Made by a program: the position numbers and the translations under genes
The notes under the pieces: model-generated
Databases searched by the model: none
What the model was told of the DNA's origin: nothing
The model's input: the letters and a program-made list of their open reading frames with translations, nothing else
Source of the DNA: Leisingera aquimarina DSM 24565
Lineage (GTDB): Bacteria; Pseudomonadota; Alphaproteobacteria; Rhodobacterales; Rhodobacteraceae
DNA length: 64,000 nt
Assembly (NCBI RefSeq): GCF_000473165.1
Contig: NZ_KI421504.1
Location: forward strand, 1,454,100-1,518,099
Direction: 5' to 3'
Shown here: in pieces, positions 7,281-16,489 of the stretch
How positions within the stretch are numbered: the first letter of the stretch is position 1
Layout of the letters: every line of letters begins with the position of its first letter

Positions 7281-8470
7281 GCCTTCCTCAGACAGATATC
7301 AGCCCGCTGGCGGGCCGGCTGGAACACACGCTCAGCACAGGGCAGCTGCCGGCTGAGTTTTCAGGCTGGGGCAGCCATCTGCTGCAGAGGTTGCGCCAGC
7401 CGGTGCAGATCATTGTCACCGGCGGCATTGGTTCTGGCAAGTCGGCGCTGATTGATATGCTGCTGGGGCGGGTAGTCATTGGCCGCAATGCCGGCAGCGT
7501 TGTCGTCGACATTTGCCATGGCGATCAGGAATGTGCGGTTTTTGAAACCGCCAAGGGCGCGCGCCTGCAACAGGCGGGTGTTCTGGCAGATCTTGAGGTG
7601 CCGGCAGGCACCCTGCGGATCCGCCAGTTTCTGCCTGACCCGCGGCTGCGCACCCACATTTATACTGAACTTCCGCTGGCAGGCCCGCAGGCCCGCCAGC
7701 AAAATCTGCTGCAGCAGGCCTCGGGCGCGGCGGATATTATCCTGTGGTGCAGCCAGGCGTTTCCGGACACGGAGCAGGCCCTGTGGGCCGAAATTCCTGA
7801 CGGTACCAAGGATCACAGTTTCCTGGTGCTGACCATGGCCGACCGGCAGATCATGCGGGGAACTTTGGCCGGGTTGATCAAGACGCTGGAACCGGTTGCC
7901 GCAGAAGAGTTCCTGGGCGTTTATCCGGTCGCCGCGATCCAGGGGCTGACAGCCCGGACAGCGGCCGCACCGGCGCATGATCTCTGGCGTTCCAGCGGCG
8001 GCAAGCAATTGGCGGATGGCGTGATGCGGCAGGTTGAAACGGGCCGTGCCTCGGACGTGGATCAGGCTGAATTGCTGATCCGCCAGTTTGGCGGCGAAAC
8101 AACTGGTCCGACCGGCCGACAGCCGGCATTTCCTGCCGCTGACCCGCCGCTGACCGCTGCTGCCGACCTCAGCAGCGCATTGGACCAGATGCAAGCCCGG
8201 GCAGAGGAGATGCTGGCAGAAGCCGAAGCCGCAGGCGGCCCCCAAGCCGGTCCGGTGCTGGCGCAATGCATGGAGATGATCCGCGGCTTGTCGCAGACAT
8301 TGGAGGCAATGCCAGGCAGCACAGCAGTGGAGGCTGCCCGCGAAGCGGCGCAGGACGGAGAGGAAATGCTGATGCTCTGCCAACTGGAACAGGACGAAGA
8401 CGCGGCCATCGACGCGGTGACGCTGCTCATCCAGCTGAAGAAGGAACTGTCCGAAGACCCCTCGGGGTGA
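7277..8470 (+). CDS. P-loop GTPase-like protein (first GTPase of the operon)
   Basis: 397 residues if the TTG at 7277 is used, which overlaps the phosphatase stop as TTGA; a GTG at 7229 is the alternative. Walker A is GGIGSGKSAL (about 49–58). The usual G3 DxxG is not obvious, and a TMAD at the G4 position replaces N/TKxD, so nucleotide specificity is uncertain. ADIILWCSQAFPDTEQALW resembles the G3–G4 region of dynamin-like GTPases. The C-terminal about 100 residues are predicted helical (EEMLAEAEAAGG…, then an acidic helix). Probably a regulatory or partner GTPase for the dynamin-like protein downstream. Confidence 0.75.
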   Translation: MSLPQTDISPLAGRLEHTLSTGQLPAEFSGWGSHLLQRLRQPVQIIVTGGIGSGKSALIDMLLGRVVIGRNAGSVVVDICHGDQECAVFETAKGARLQQAGVLADLEVPAGTLRIRQFLPDPRLRTHIYTELPLAGPQARQQNLLQQASGAADIILWCSQAFPDTEQALWAEIPDGTKDHSFLVLTMADRQIMRGTLAGLIKTLEPVAAEEFLGVYPVAAIQGLTARTAAAPAHDLWRSSGGKQLADGVMRQVETGRASDVDQAELLIRQFGGETTGPTGRQPAFPAADPPLTAAADLSSALDQMQARAEEMLAEAEAAGGPQAGPVLAQCMEMIRGLSQTLEAMPGSTAVEAAREAAQDGEEMLMLCQLEQDEDAAIDAVTLLIQLKKELSEDPSG

Positions 8471-8558
8471 TGACCCGCCGCACTTCCTTTCCCGCTGCCT
8501 CACCGCGGCCCGGCAGGGCAGAAACACACGCCAAAGCAAGACACAGCAAGGTTCAGCC

Positions 8559-10604
8559 ATGAACATGGAAGCTCAGATCGAGAGTGCCACCGACATCCAC
8601 GCATCCGCGCGCCCGACCAATTTGAATGCGGGGCTGGAACCGCTCTCGAAATTCGCCCGCAAAGCGCAGCGGCTTGATGCCGCCCTGTCCGTCCTGTCCG
8701 GTGTTTCGGGGATGCGTGTCCAGCGCAGCTTTGCGCGGCTGCAGGCGGAACTAGGCACCTTTGAACCCAGTGTCACCTTGTTGGGGCAGGTGAAATCCGG
8801 CAAGACATCCTTGGTCAATGCGATGGCGGGCTGGGCCGACCTTCTGCCTTCGGACGTGAACCCCTGGACCTCGGTCGTCACCTCCTTGCACCTGACGCCG
8901 GGGGATGCCCGGATTGAGAACAAGGCCTGTTTCCAGTTCATGACCGAAGATGAATGGGACCGGCTGCTGACCAAGGGCGGGCGCATCGGTGAAATGGCGG
9001 GCCGTGCCGGCGCCAGCAGCGAGCTGCAAAAAATCCGCTCCCAGATTGAAGAGATGCGGGAACGCTCGCGCCTGCGGCTGGGCCGTAAATTCGAACTGCT
9101 GATGGGGCAGAAACACGAGTACGGCTATTTCGATAAAAACCTGATCGAACGCTACATCTGCCTGGGCGACGACTTTGGCGAGGATGAGGGCGGTGCCGGC
9201 GAACAAGGCCGTTTTGCCGATATCACCCGCGCGGCCGATCTGTACCTGAACTGCCAGAGCGTGCCCCACCGCCTGTGCCTGCGCGACACGCCCGGCGTCA
9301 ACGACACCTTCATGATGCGCGAGCAGATCACCATCCAGGCAATCCGCGACAGCCGCCTTTGCGTGGTGGTGCTGTCTGCAGGCCAGGCGCTGACCTCGGT
9401 CGACATGGGGCTGATCCGGATGATCTCCAATCTCAAGTCCCGTGAGGTTGTGATCTTCGTCAACCGCATCGACGAACTCGCCGACCCCGCCGCCCAGATC
9501 CCCGAGATCAAGGCCAGCATTCGCCAGACACTGGACACGCATCACGGCCCCCAGGACGCAACCGTCCTATTCGGCAGCGCTTATTGGGCCAACAAGGTGC
9601 TGACCGGCGGGCTGGAGAACATGGACAAGGCAAGTTCTGCCGCGCTGCTCAATTGGGCCGAAGCCTCGGTCAACAGTTCCCATGCCGAATTGTCGGCCCA
9701 GAACATGGTTTGGGAGCTGTCCGGACTGCCTGCACTGAACCGGGTGGTGGCTGAGCGGATCGTGACCGACCTTGGCACACCGCTGCTGGCCCGCGTTGCC
9801 GGCTCTGCTGTTACCGCTGCCACCGGCCAGCAGGCGGCACATGCAGTCAGGGTGCAGGGCGAAGGCGGCGCGCAGGCCGGTCTCCATGACACCTGCACCG
9901 CATTTGAGAACATCTGCAAATCCCATCTGAACGCACTGGAAGCCGAGACCGCGCAGATCCTCGTCTCCTTCCGCGACCGCGCCGACCGGGCCCATGCCAC
10001 ATTCACCGACCGCGCCACCCACGCGCTGATCGAGCACTTGGAGAAATGGGGCGAGGACTGCCACTGGGAGTATGATCCCGCCGGGCTGCGGATGCTGTTG
10101 CGCTCTGCCTATTCGGTGATGACCAGCCGCCTGCAGGCTGCCGCCCAAGCCCGGTATAAGACCGCGGTGCAGGACGTCGCGGAGCTGCTCTATGACGGTT
10201 TCGGCGCGGCGGTCGAGGGTATTCAGCTGTCAGTCCCCGAGGTGCCCCCGGCCAGCTCTCCGATTGCGCTGGGGCAGGCCATTGCACTGGATTTCAATGA
10301 CAGCTGGTGGGCGGCCTGGTGGCGCCGCACCCGCGGCTATCAGGCCTTTGCCAAACGTTTCCGCAGCCTGATTGCCGGGGAAACCGAAGACTTCATGACC
10401 CAGCTTAAATTCGTGCAAACAGCAGATGCCGGGGCTGCCGTCCTTGCCCCGCTGCAGAGTTTCTTCGACGACCAGCGCGACATCCTGATGGAAATCGCGG
10501 ACCACAGCCGCCGCGGCGGCGATGTTCGGGGACTGATTGCCGATGACAGCCGCCGGACACAGGCCGACGACGCCTTGCAAACGCTCAGGAGCTTTACCGA
10601 ATGA
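8559..10604 (+). CDS. Bacterial dynamin-like large GTPase
   Basis: 681 residues. G1 is GQVKSGKTSLVNAM (76–89), G3 is DTPGVNDTF (about 243–251) and G4 is NRID (about 303–306). The size, a long helical region after the G domain and a Trp-rich segment (SWWAAWWRRTRGY, about residues 586–598) fit the dynamin-family protein class, whose members bind and remodel membranes. The Trp/Arg patch could insert into a membrane, which is inference. It follows an 88-base gap, the longest in the operon. Its stop overlaps the next gene's ATG (ATGA at 10601–10604). Confidence 0.88.
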   Translation: MNMEAQIESATDIHASARPTNLNAGLEPLSKFARKAQRLDAALSVLSGVSGMRVQRSFARLQAELGTFEPSVTLLGQVKSGKTSLVNAMAGWADLLPSDVNPWTSVVTSLHLTPGDARIENKACFQFMTEDEWDRLLTKGGRIGEMAGRAGASSELQKIRSQIEEMRERSRLRLGRKFELLMGQKHEYGYFDKNLIERYICLGDDFGEDEGGAGEQGRFADITRAADLYLNCQSVPHRLCLRDTPGVNDTFMMREQITIQAIRDSRLCVVVLSAGQALTSVDMGLIRMISNLKSREVVIFVNRIDELADPAAQIPEIKASIRQTLDTHHGPQDATVLFGSAYWANKVLTGGLENMDKASSAALLNWAEASVNSSHAELSAQNMVWELSGLPALNRVVAERIVTDLGTPLLARVAGSAVTAATGQQAAHAVRVQGEGGAQAGLHDTCTAFENICKSHLNALEAETAQILVSFRDRADRAHATFTDRATHALIEHLEKWGEDCHWEYDPAGLRMLLRSAYSVMTSRLQAAAQARYKTAVQDVAELLYDGFGAAVEGIQLSVPEVPPASSPIALGQAIALDFNDSWWAAWWRRTRGYQAFAKRFRSLIAGETEDFMTQLKFVQTADAGAAVLAPLQSFFDDQRDILMEIADHSRRGGDVRGLIADDSRRTQADDALQTLRSFTE

Positions 10605-11560
10605 CACAGGAAATCGCCATGCAAACTCCCGTCTCCCCGGCTGCCGCACCGCAGCGCAAGCCGCGCTTGGCACTGATGGGTGAATTCAGCGCCGGTAAAA
10701 GCACCCTCACCAACCTGCTTGTGGGGCGTCAGCCGCTGCCCACCCGCGTGACAGCCACCCGGTTGCCGCCCGTCTGGATATCACACGGGCCGGAAGGGGC
10801 CAGCATCACCGGCACCGATGGCAGCGAAACACCGCTGCCGCTTGAAGACCTTGCTAACGTGCCGATGGACACCACTGCGCTGATCCGCCTGACACTCCCG
10901 GCAGAGGCGCTGGAGCTGTGCGATCTTATTGACATGCCGGGCATTTCGGACCCCAACATGCCGTCCAGTGTCTGGCAAAACCTGCTGCCCGAGGTTGACG
11001 GCGTGATCTGGTGCACCCATGCCACCCAGGCTTGGCGCCAGTCCGAAGCCGCTGTGTGGGAGGAGATTTCAGAGCGCCTTGAAGGTCCGAACACATTGCT
11101 GATCACACATTTTGACAAGCTGCGAAGCTGCCGGGATCAGGACCGCGTGGTCCGGCGTGTCCGCAAGGAAACCGGCGAAGCCTTCGGCGCAATCTTTCCG
11201 CTGTCGCTCAGCCAGGCGCTGGCTGCGGGCGAGGATATGGAAGTTTGGAAGACCAGTGGCGCTGACAGTTTCATTGAATATCTGGTGGACATGCTTGTGA
11301 CTTGGGCACAGCCAAACCACCTTGCGCCTGCACAACCCAATCCTGCGGCTTCTGCACCAAATCCGCAAACGGTGCAGCCGCTAAGGGCTGACGTGCTCGA
11401 CTTTGGCGGCAAGCGCGACAGCGGCGGACAGCCGCAATTGCAAGAAAACCCTGCCTGCGCGGATACCGGCGACCGTGTGACGCCACGCCGGGTCATCCCG
11501 GCCAAGCGCAGCAAACGGCCGGCCCGGACCCGGCCCGAAATCCATCCTATTGGTGAGTAA
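10601..11560 (+). CDS. Dynamin/Era-like GTPase
   Basis: 319 residues. G1 is GEFSAGKST (27–35), G3 is DMPGISD (about 110–116) and G4-like THFDKL is near residue 170; all are in the order of the TRAFAC GTPase class. The GEFSAGKSTLTNLL form is common in bacterial dynamin-like proteins. The last about 85 residues (after AQPNHLAP) are Pro/Ala-rich and end in a basic tail. It is coupled by ATGA overlap to the larger dynamin-like GTPase, so the two may form a hetero-oligomer, as known for paired bacterial dynamins; that is inference. Confidence 0.85.
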   Translation: MTQEIAMQTPVSPAAAPQRKPRLALMGEFSAGKSTLTNLLVGRQPLPTRVTATRLPPVWISHGPEGASITGTDGSETPLPLEDLANVPMDTTALIRLTLPAEALELCDLIDMPGISDPNMPSSVWQNLLPEVDGVIWCTHATQAWRQSEAAVWEEISERLEGPNTLLITHFDKLRSCRDQDRVVRRVRKETGEAFGAIFPLSLSQALAAGEDMEVWKTSGADSFIEYLVDMLVTWAQPNHLAPAQPNPAASAPNPQTVQPLRADVLDFGGKRDSGGQPQLQENPACADTGDRVTPRRVIPAKRSKRPARTRPEIHPIGE

Positions 11561-11625
11561 CGGATGATACCCAAACGTCCCGCACCAGAAGGCACACCGG
11601 CCCTTGCCGGGAACGGGGGCAACCA

Positions 11626-12006
11626 GTGACGCTTTCCCTGCAGCTTGATGCGCTGCGGCAGACCGCCAAGGGCTGTCGTTTGGCGGCTTTTGGTGATCTC
11701 GGCACCAGCATAGTCTTGCGCAGCAGCAGCGCAGCCAGCCATCCGCAGGAATATCTTGACGGCCTCTGCCAGCAGGCCCGGCTGGGGTTTCTGCTGCTTG
11801 ATGCAGCTGTGGCGGCCGGTGATACGCAAGCTGCTGTTCCAGCCGATGATGTTCTGGTTCTGACCCCAGGCGAAGCACGTATTTTCGTTCGCGCCGCGGA
11901 TGGTTCGGGTGATGCGGTGCTGTGTGTCTGTTCCGATGCGGCGAGCGCTGGGCGGCTTGCTGCCCCGGCGCGGGGCCTGCTGGCAGCAATGGCCGGGGAG
12001 GCATGA
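11626..12006 (+). CDS. Small Roadblock/LC7-like protein (tentative)
   Basis: 126 residues, GTG start. The pattern RLAAFGDLGTSIVLRSS, a long helix, then DVLVLTPGEARIFVRAADGSGDAVLCVCSDAASAGRLAAPARGLLAAM resembles the strand–helix–strand–helix of Roadblock/LC7 domains, which commonly partner small GTPases. The match is by pattern only and remote. It ends in an ATGATGA overlap with the next gene, so it is firmly within the GTPase operon. A structural model would decide the fold. Confidence 0.6.
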   Translation: MTLSLQLDALRQTAKGCRLAAFGDLGTSIVLRSSSAASHPQEYLDGLCQQARLGFLLLDAAVAAGDTQAAVPADDVLVLTPGEARIFVRAADGSGDAVLCVCSDAASAGRLAAPARGLLAAMAGEA

Positions 12007-12800
12007 TGGCAGACGCGGCTGCTCATTTCCTGCCGCAACGGCCCGGAACAGCCGAGGCTCTGCATGAGGCGCTGATCCGGCTTGCAGATACGCCAACTGC
12101 AATCCGTGCCCGCGTGCAGCAGGCTGCGGCCGGGAAGGAACCGCTTGCCGCTGCAGTGCTGCGCGAAATCAGCGAAACCGTATTGCCGCGGGAACTGACC
12201 ATCTGTGTCCGCCAGCAGTCTGCCGCTGTGCTCACGATTGCGCAGCGCAGGCTTACGGGGCTGACCCTGGGCCGATCCGCAGGCCCTACTGATGAGACTG
12301 AGGATCCAGATGCAGCCGCCCGGATCTTTGCCGCGCGGCTGCACACTCTGGACGCCGCTGCCAATGGCGCAGGCTTCACAATCAAACGCCGCCCTTGCAA
12401 GGCAACCGATGGAGCGGGCAGCTGTACCGCCAAGATGCTGAGCGACGCCATGGGTGCAGCCGAAAGCAGCAGCCCGTTGGACCGGTTCCATGCTCGCGCT
12501 ACCCCTCAGGCAGAGGCTTGGATTTCATGCGGGCGGGGTGGAAATCTGTCCGGCAGCGGCGGGCCGGAGGATCTGCTTTGCCAGTTGGAGGCAGTGCGTA
12601 CCGTCCTCGCGGCCAAGGGTGCTTGCCCCTCCACGGCCAGAATGCCTGCGCCCAAGCCGGAATGCATGCTGCTGCCGGTCTCGCCTCAGAGGCACATCGT
12701 TGTGGCCTCAGTCTGCGGCGAACAGTTGCTTTTGACCCTGCGTGCTGACGCGGCAGAAGCGGCACTGGGTATTTGGGCGGAGTTGTTTTCCGGTTCTTGA
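12003..12800 (+). CDS. Unassigned protein closing the kinase–GTPase operon
   Basis: 265 residues, starting at ATG 12003 or 12006 and overlapping the stop of the preceding gene. No signal peptide or membrane helix. The N-terminal half is Ala-rich and helical. It has several Cys (KRRPCKATDGAGSCTAK, ISCGRGG, LLCQLE, KGACPS) but no clear metal motif. The last 50 residues (CMLLPVSPQRHIVVASVCGEQLLLTL…LGIWAELF) have a strand–strand–helix pattern like the end of a Roadblock-type domain. I do not recognise a family. Position suggests it works with the GTPases. Confidence 0.65.
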   Translation: MMADAAAHFLPQRPGTAEALHEALIRLADTPTAIRARVQQAAAGKEPLAAAVLREISETVLPRELTICVRQQSAAVLTIAQRRLTGLTLGRSAGPTDETEDPDAAARIFAARLHTLDAAANGAGFTIKRRPCKATDGAGSCTAKMLSDAMGAAESSSPLDRFHARATPQAEAWISCGRGGNLSGSGGPEDLLCQLEAVRTVLAAKGACPSTARMPAPKPECMLLPVSPQRHIVVASVCGEQLLLTLRADAAEAALGIWAELFSGS

Positions 12801-12826
12801 TCAGTGCTCGCGGCGATCAGGCCGAA

Positions 12827-14005
12827 TCAAACAACTCTCAAATCCTGCTCTGGGCCTGTTCGGGTCGGGCGCAGGCTGCGTTTCCAAAACATGACGATGC
12901 CCCCCGTAACGGATATCTGCGCGGCGGCAAAAAGAGCCATTGCAACCAGCAGGCCATAGGTGTCGGCCAATGCGCCGCTGGCAATGACCGGCAGAGAAAA
13001 CCCGCAATAGGCATAGACAAACAGCCCCGCCGTTGCCCGCGCCCTGTCGTCAGGTGCGCGCAGCGACACCTCTGCCAGGGAGGCAAGATAGGTAAAGCCA
13101 TAGCTTGCCGCGCTGGTGATGCAGGTTCCTGCAAGGACCAGCACCAGTGATTTCAGCCAGACGCCTGCCAAAAGAACAAGGAAGCCCAGCGGGATCAGCA
13201 CAAATCCCAGGGCAAGTGCCTGGCCGTTGGACATGCGCCGGGCGACAGGCTGGCAGATGAACCCCGCGAAGATCGCCAGAAAGATGACAAGCCCGGTCCA
13301 GCCGCCAAGCCCATTGGCGGCCAATTGCAACGGCACGACGGCAATGGTCATGCCGGTTGTCGACCAGGCCAGCGCCATTGCCGCACCGAACACCCAGGTG
13401 CCGGACGGAAAGACCGGCAGCCGCAGCGGTGTGACGGGTTTCGGACTGTCCGCCTTGGGCAGGGCCAATGCAGCTGCAGCCAGAACCGGCGCTGCTGCAA
13501 GAAGCGCCAGATAGCTGAATGGCAGGAATGTCGGCCCTTGCAGGCCAAGGCTAAGCCCGGTTGCCAGAGCGCCGCCGCCGAAACCAAGCGACGTTGCCGA
13601 TGTCACAATCAAGGCCGCAGTGCGTGCCCGGCCGGCGCCCAGGATTTCGGCCATATACGCCGTGCCCGCAGTGGTCGCCAGCCCGGTCCCGATACCCAGC
13701 AAAACCCGCGCCGCGACCAGGCTTGTCCAGTTCGGGAACTGTACCAGCACCGCTGTTGCAACCGCGCCAAGGATCAGCGCCAGTGCAATGGGAATACGCC
13801 GCCCGATCCGGTCTGACAGCCCGCCAAGCAGCAGCAGCGTTGGCATCAGACCGCCCGCATAGGCGGCGAAGGCAATTGTAACAGCGGTGGCGCCGGCATT
13901 GTTCTGCGCGGCGTAGGCGTCATACAGCGGCGCCTGCAGGTTAACGGCAAAGGTCACAGTGAACAGAATCACGGCAAGCAAAGCAGCAGACAGGAATCGG
14001 AGCAT
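12827..14005 (-). CDS. MFS transporter
   Basis: 392 residues with about 12 hydrophobic segments. The MFS signature GGLSDRIGRRIPIAL sits in the loop between helices 2 and 3, and a second-half ADTYGLL region is also present. The start MLRFLSAALLAVILF gives a normal first helix; longer frames upstream run into the divergent gene and are spurious. It belongs to the drug/metabolite efflux type by general look; the substrate is unknown. It is divergent from a MocR-type regulator at 14096 that probably controls it. It converges on the GTPase operon, with only 26 bases between stops. Confidence 0.9.
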   Translation of the reverse strand: MLRFLSAALLAVILFTVTFAVNLQAPLYDAYAAQNNAGATAVTIAFAAYAGGLMPTLLLLGGLSDRIGRRIPIALALILGAVATAVLVQFPNWTSLVAARVLLGIGTGLATTAGTAYMAEILGAGRARTAALIVTSATSLGFGGGALATGLSLGLQGPTFLPFSYLALLAAAPVLAAAALALPKADSPKPVTPLRLPVFPSGTWVFGAAMALAWSTTGMTIAVVPLQLAANGLGGWTGLVIFLAIFAGFICQPVARRMSNGQALALGFVLIPLGFLVLLAGVWLKSLVLVLAGTCITSAASYGFTYLASLAEVSLRAPDDRARATAGLFVYAYCGFSLPVIASGALADTYGLLVAMALFAAAQISVTGGIVMFWKRSLRPTRTGPEQDLRVV

Positions 14006-14058
14006 TGGGCGGGCCTCGCAGGTTGACTTGCCTCCGCAATGCCATGAAGTTTCGACGT

Positions 14059-14088
14059 ATGACAATTTTTCTATTGTCCTAATGACAG
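14059..14088. promoter_or_regulatory. Operator candidate between MFS gene and MocR regulator
   Basis: GACAAT (14061–14066) and ATTGTC (14073–14078) form a perfect inverted repeat. A second overlapping repeat, TGTC-CTAAT-GACA, occupies 14075–14087. ATGACA thus occurs twice as a direct repeat and once inverted. GntR/MocR regulators bind such repeated arms, and the site sits just upstream of the regulator's ATG within the 90-base divergent promoter. Confidence 0.5.
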
Positions 14089-14095
14089 TGAGCAG

Positions 14096-15430
14096 ATGAA
14101 GAAAGCCAGATACATCCGCCTTGCCGATATGCTCTCTAATGCAATTCGCGAGGGCAAACTGGCGCCGGGGGCCAGACTGCCGACGCACCGGACCTTTGCG
14201 GAGAAATCCGGCGTCGCGCTGGCGACTGCAACCCGTGTTTACAAGGAACTGGAGCGCAGGGGTCTTGTCCGCGGCGAGGCCGGGCGCGGGACCTTTGTGC
14301 GCGATCCTGGTTTGCCCATGACATTGGGGGTGCATCAAACAGCGGCTGAGGGGGTCACGGATCTGGTCTTCAATATGCCTGGCGGGCGTGCGGACGCAGA
14401 CATTTTGCGGGCCGGCTTGCGGCGGCTTGCGGCGGCTGGCGATCTGGATGCGATGCTGCGCTATCAGCCTCACGGCGGCCGCATGCACGAACGCCGGATC
14501 ATCGCCGAAAGCCTTGGACCGGCTTTGGGGCGGATTGATCCGGAATGTTTGCTGGTCACCTCGGGCAGCCAGCACGGGCTGGCGATCACCTGTTTGGGTC
14601 TGTTTCAGCCCGGCGATGTGATCGCTGCTGATGCCCTCACATATCCAGGGTTCAAATCCGCTGCCGCATTGAACGGTCTGGAACTTGCCCCGGTCGGGAC
14701 GCAGCAGGGTGTCATGGCCCCGGATGATCTGGACCGGCTATGCCGCTTGCGGAACATCCGTGCTGTTTATCTGATGCCAACGGTCCAAAGCCCGCTGGGA
14801 ACCGTCATGGATGAAACCATACGTCTGCGTTTGCTTGATGTGGCCCAGCGGCATAACCTCCTTATCATCGAGGACGCGGCTTATGCGTTTTTGGAACCGG
14901 ACCCGCCGCCCGCTTTCCTGTCGCTGGCGCCGGACCGGACGGTGCATATCAGCAGCTTCTCCAAAAGCCTCGCAACCGGTTTGCGGCTGGGATATGTGAT
15001 CCCGCCCGCAGACCGCACCGCGGCTTTGCTGGAAGCGATCCGCGCGACGACCTGGAACACACCCGCGTTGATCTCCGCGTTGGTCACGGGATGGATCGAA
15101 GACGGGACGCTGGAAAATTCCGAAGAAACCCGCAGGCAGGATGGCGCCGTGCGCCAATCGGTGTGCCGGGAGGTCTTTGGCGCGGCTTCGGTAGTTTCGC
15201 ATCGCAACGCGGGGTTTGCCTGGTTGCCGCTTGGAAAAGGCGCGCGTGCGGAACCCATCGTGACGCGACTGAAGGATCAGCGCATTTCAGTGTCCGGCGC
15301 AGAACCGTTTGCAACTGCCGCCGCAGCTCCGCAGGCCCTGAGGTTGGCGTTTGGCGGTTTGCCGGTGGCAGAGCTGCGCGGCACGCTGACGACGGTGCGC
15401 GAAGCGGTTCACGCTGAGAGCTCAGGATAG
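14096..15430 (+). CDS. MocR-type regulator (GntR HTH plus aminotransferase-like domain)
   Basis: 444 residues. Residues 1–70 are a GntR winged helix (RLADMLSNAIREGKLAPGARLPTHR…GVALATATRVYKELERRGLV). The rest is a fold-type I PLP aminotransferase-like domain, with the PLP lysine in SSFSKSLATGLRLGYV and the usual DAAYAFLEP. MocR proteins use bound PLP, or a PLP adduct, to sense amines or amino acids and control a neighbouring gene. Here that is most likely the divergent MFS gene. Confidence 0.92.
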   Translation: MKKARYIRLADMLSNAIREGKLAPGARLPTHRTFAEKSGVALATATRVYKELERRGLVRGEAGRGTFVRDPGLPMTLGVHQTAAEGVTDLVFNMPGGRADADILRAGLRRLAAAGDLDAMLRYQPHGGRMHERRIIAESLGPALGRIDPECLLVTSGSQHGLAITCLGLFQPGDVIAADALTYPGFKSAAALNGLELAPVGTQQGVMAPDDLDRLCRLRNIRAVYLMPTVQSPLGTVMDETIRLRLLDVAQRHNLLIIEDAAYAFLEPDPPPAFLSLAPDRTVHISSFSKSLATGLRLGYVIPPADRTAALLEAIRATTWNTPALISALVTGWIEDGTLENSEETRRQDGAVRQSVCREVFGAASVVSHRNAGFAWLPLGKGARAEPIVTRLKDQRISVSGAEPFATAAAAPQALRLAFGGLPVAELRGTLTTVREAVHAESSG

Positions 15431-15491
15431 GGCAGGCCTGCCATTGCGCAGCTTGCAGCCCTGGAGTCTCCGCAGATACCGCCGGCTGTGC

Positions 15492-16361
15492 CTAGAACCA
15501 CTGCCCCGGCTCCATCAGCCCCAGATCCAATAGTTGACGCGAATGCCATTCAAACGGCGCAGAGTTATGCCACCGGAAGGTTTCAATGTCGAAAGTGGAG
15601 CCGGGATTGCGTTTCAGCGCCTTGGCGGTGCGGAAAGAACAGACCGCAGCGGTCAGGTTGTGATGCCAGGGGCAGGCATAGGTGTTGTATTCCTGGACAT
15701 TGAAAGTGTGATCCCGCTGCAGCACCAGTCCCGGTTTGGCCTTGAACAGTGAAATCCGGTCGATTTTACGGCTCTTGTCAGGGATATGCTCTTCGAACCG
15801 CCACCGCACCCCGCCAAAGAAATCCAGTTGCCTTTCGCGCGGGTGGCCGGTTTCGGGGTCCTTGCGCGACTGGGCATAGTAACCGGATTTGTCGAGATAG
15901 GCCGCCTCCAAAGAGACAGCGCCGGGGCAGTCCCCCAGATCGCCGGCATAAAGATCGATCACATAGCTGAGCACCGCCTCACGCCGCTCTTCGGTATGGA
16001 AGGTCAGCATTTCACCAATGCTGCGGGTCTCACAGAACGGGTAGAACAGATATTCCGCATTGTAGCAGTAATAAAGCCAGCAACCGGGTTGTGCCGCGGC
16101 GATTACCGCATTGACGGCGCCTGTCAGCGCGCCATCGGGGCTGCAGTCAAATGGCACCCGGTGCACCTTGGTGCGCACATCCTGCGGCAGGTCAAAGGCA
16201 TCCGGCATCAGGGCCACAACGGCCTTGAATCCGCTTTGCAGGTGATGACGCAGGGTGGTGGCGATCTCTACCTCATCCTCGACGAAGACCAGCGCAACCG
16301 GTCCTTTGGCCAGCAGCGGCTTGCCCTCTTTCAGGAAATCCTGCAGCGAAGAATACATCAT
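15492..16361 (-). CDS. Conserved hypothetical protein, possibly glycosyltransferase-like
   Basis: 289 residues from ATG 16361 ([17 protein letters not shown]; 16358 also possible). Longer in-frame starts overlap the miaB leader and look spurious. No signal peptide or membrane helix. The N-terminal part ([20 protein letters not shown]…[13 protein letters not shown]) has alternating strands and helices like a Rossmann or GT-A fold. [12 protein letters not shown] and a late Trp/His-rich region follow. I suspect a family-2-like glycosyltransferase relative seen in roseobacters, but the catalytic DxD motif is not clear. It is divergent from miaB. Confidence 0.7.
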   Translation of the reverse strand: MMYSSLQDFLKEGKPLLAKGPVALVFVEDEVEIATTLRHHLQSGFKAVVALMPDAFDLPQDVRTKVHRVPFDCSPDGALTGAVNAVIAAAQPGCWLYYCYNAEYLFYPFCETRSIGEMLTFHTEERREAVLSYVIDLYAGDLGDCPGAVSLEAAYLDKSGYYAQSRKDPETGHPRERQLDFFGGVRWRFEEHIPDKSRKIDRISLFKAKPGLVLQRDHTFNVQEYNTYACPWHHNLTAAVCSFRTAKALKRNPGSTFDIETFRWHNSAPFEWHSRQLLDLGLMEPGQWF

Positions 16362-16489
16362 GCCCGTCTGCCTTTTGCCTTTCTGGCCTTTGCGGCCAAA
16401 ATCGGGTAAATCCCGCCTCATTGCAAGCGGCGGCATTTGTCTGTAAGGCAGGCCGCTGTTTACCCACCCTGGCTGGAAGGCTGACCCGC

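Noticed and set aside
14006-14575. A 190-codon N-terminal extension of the MFS protein
   Set aside because: It would lie antisense to the MocR gene and across its promoter; the family start is at 14005.
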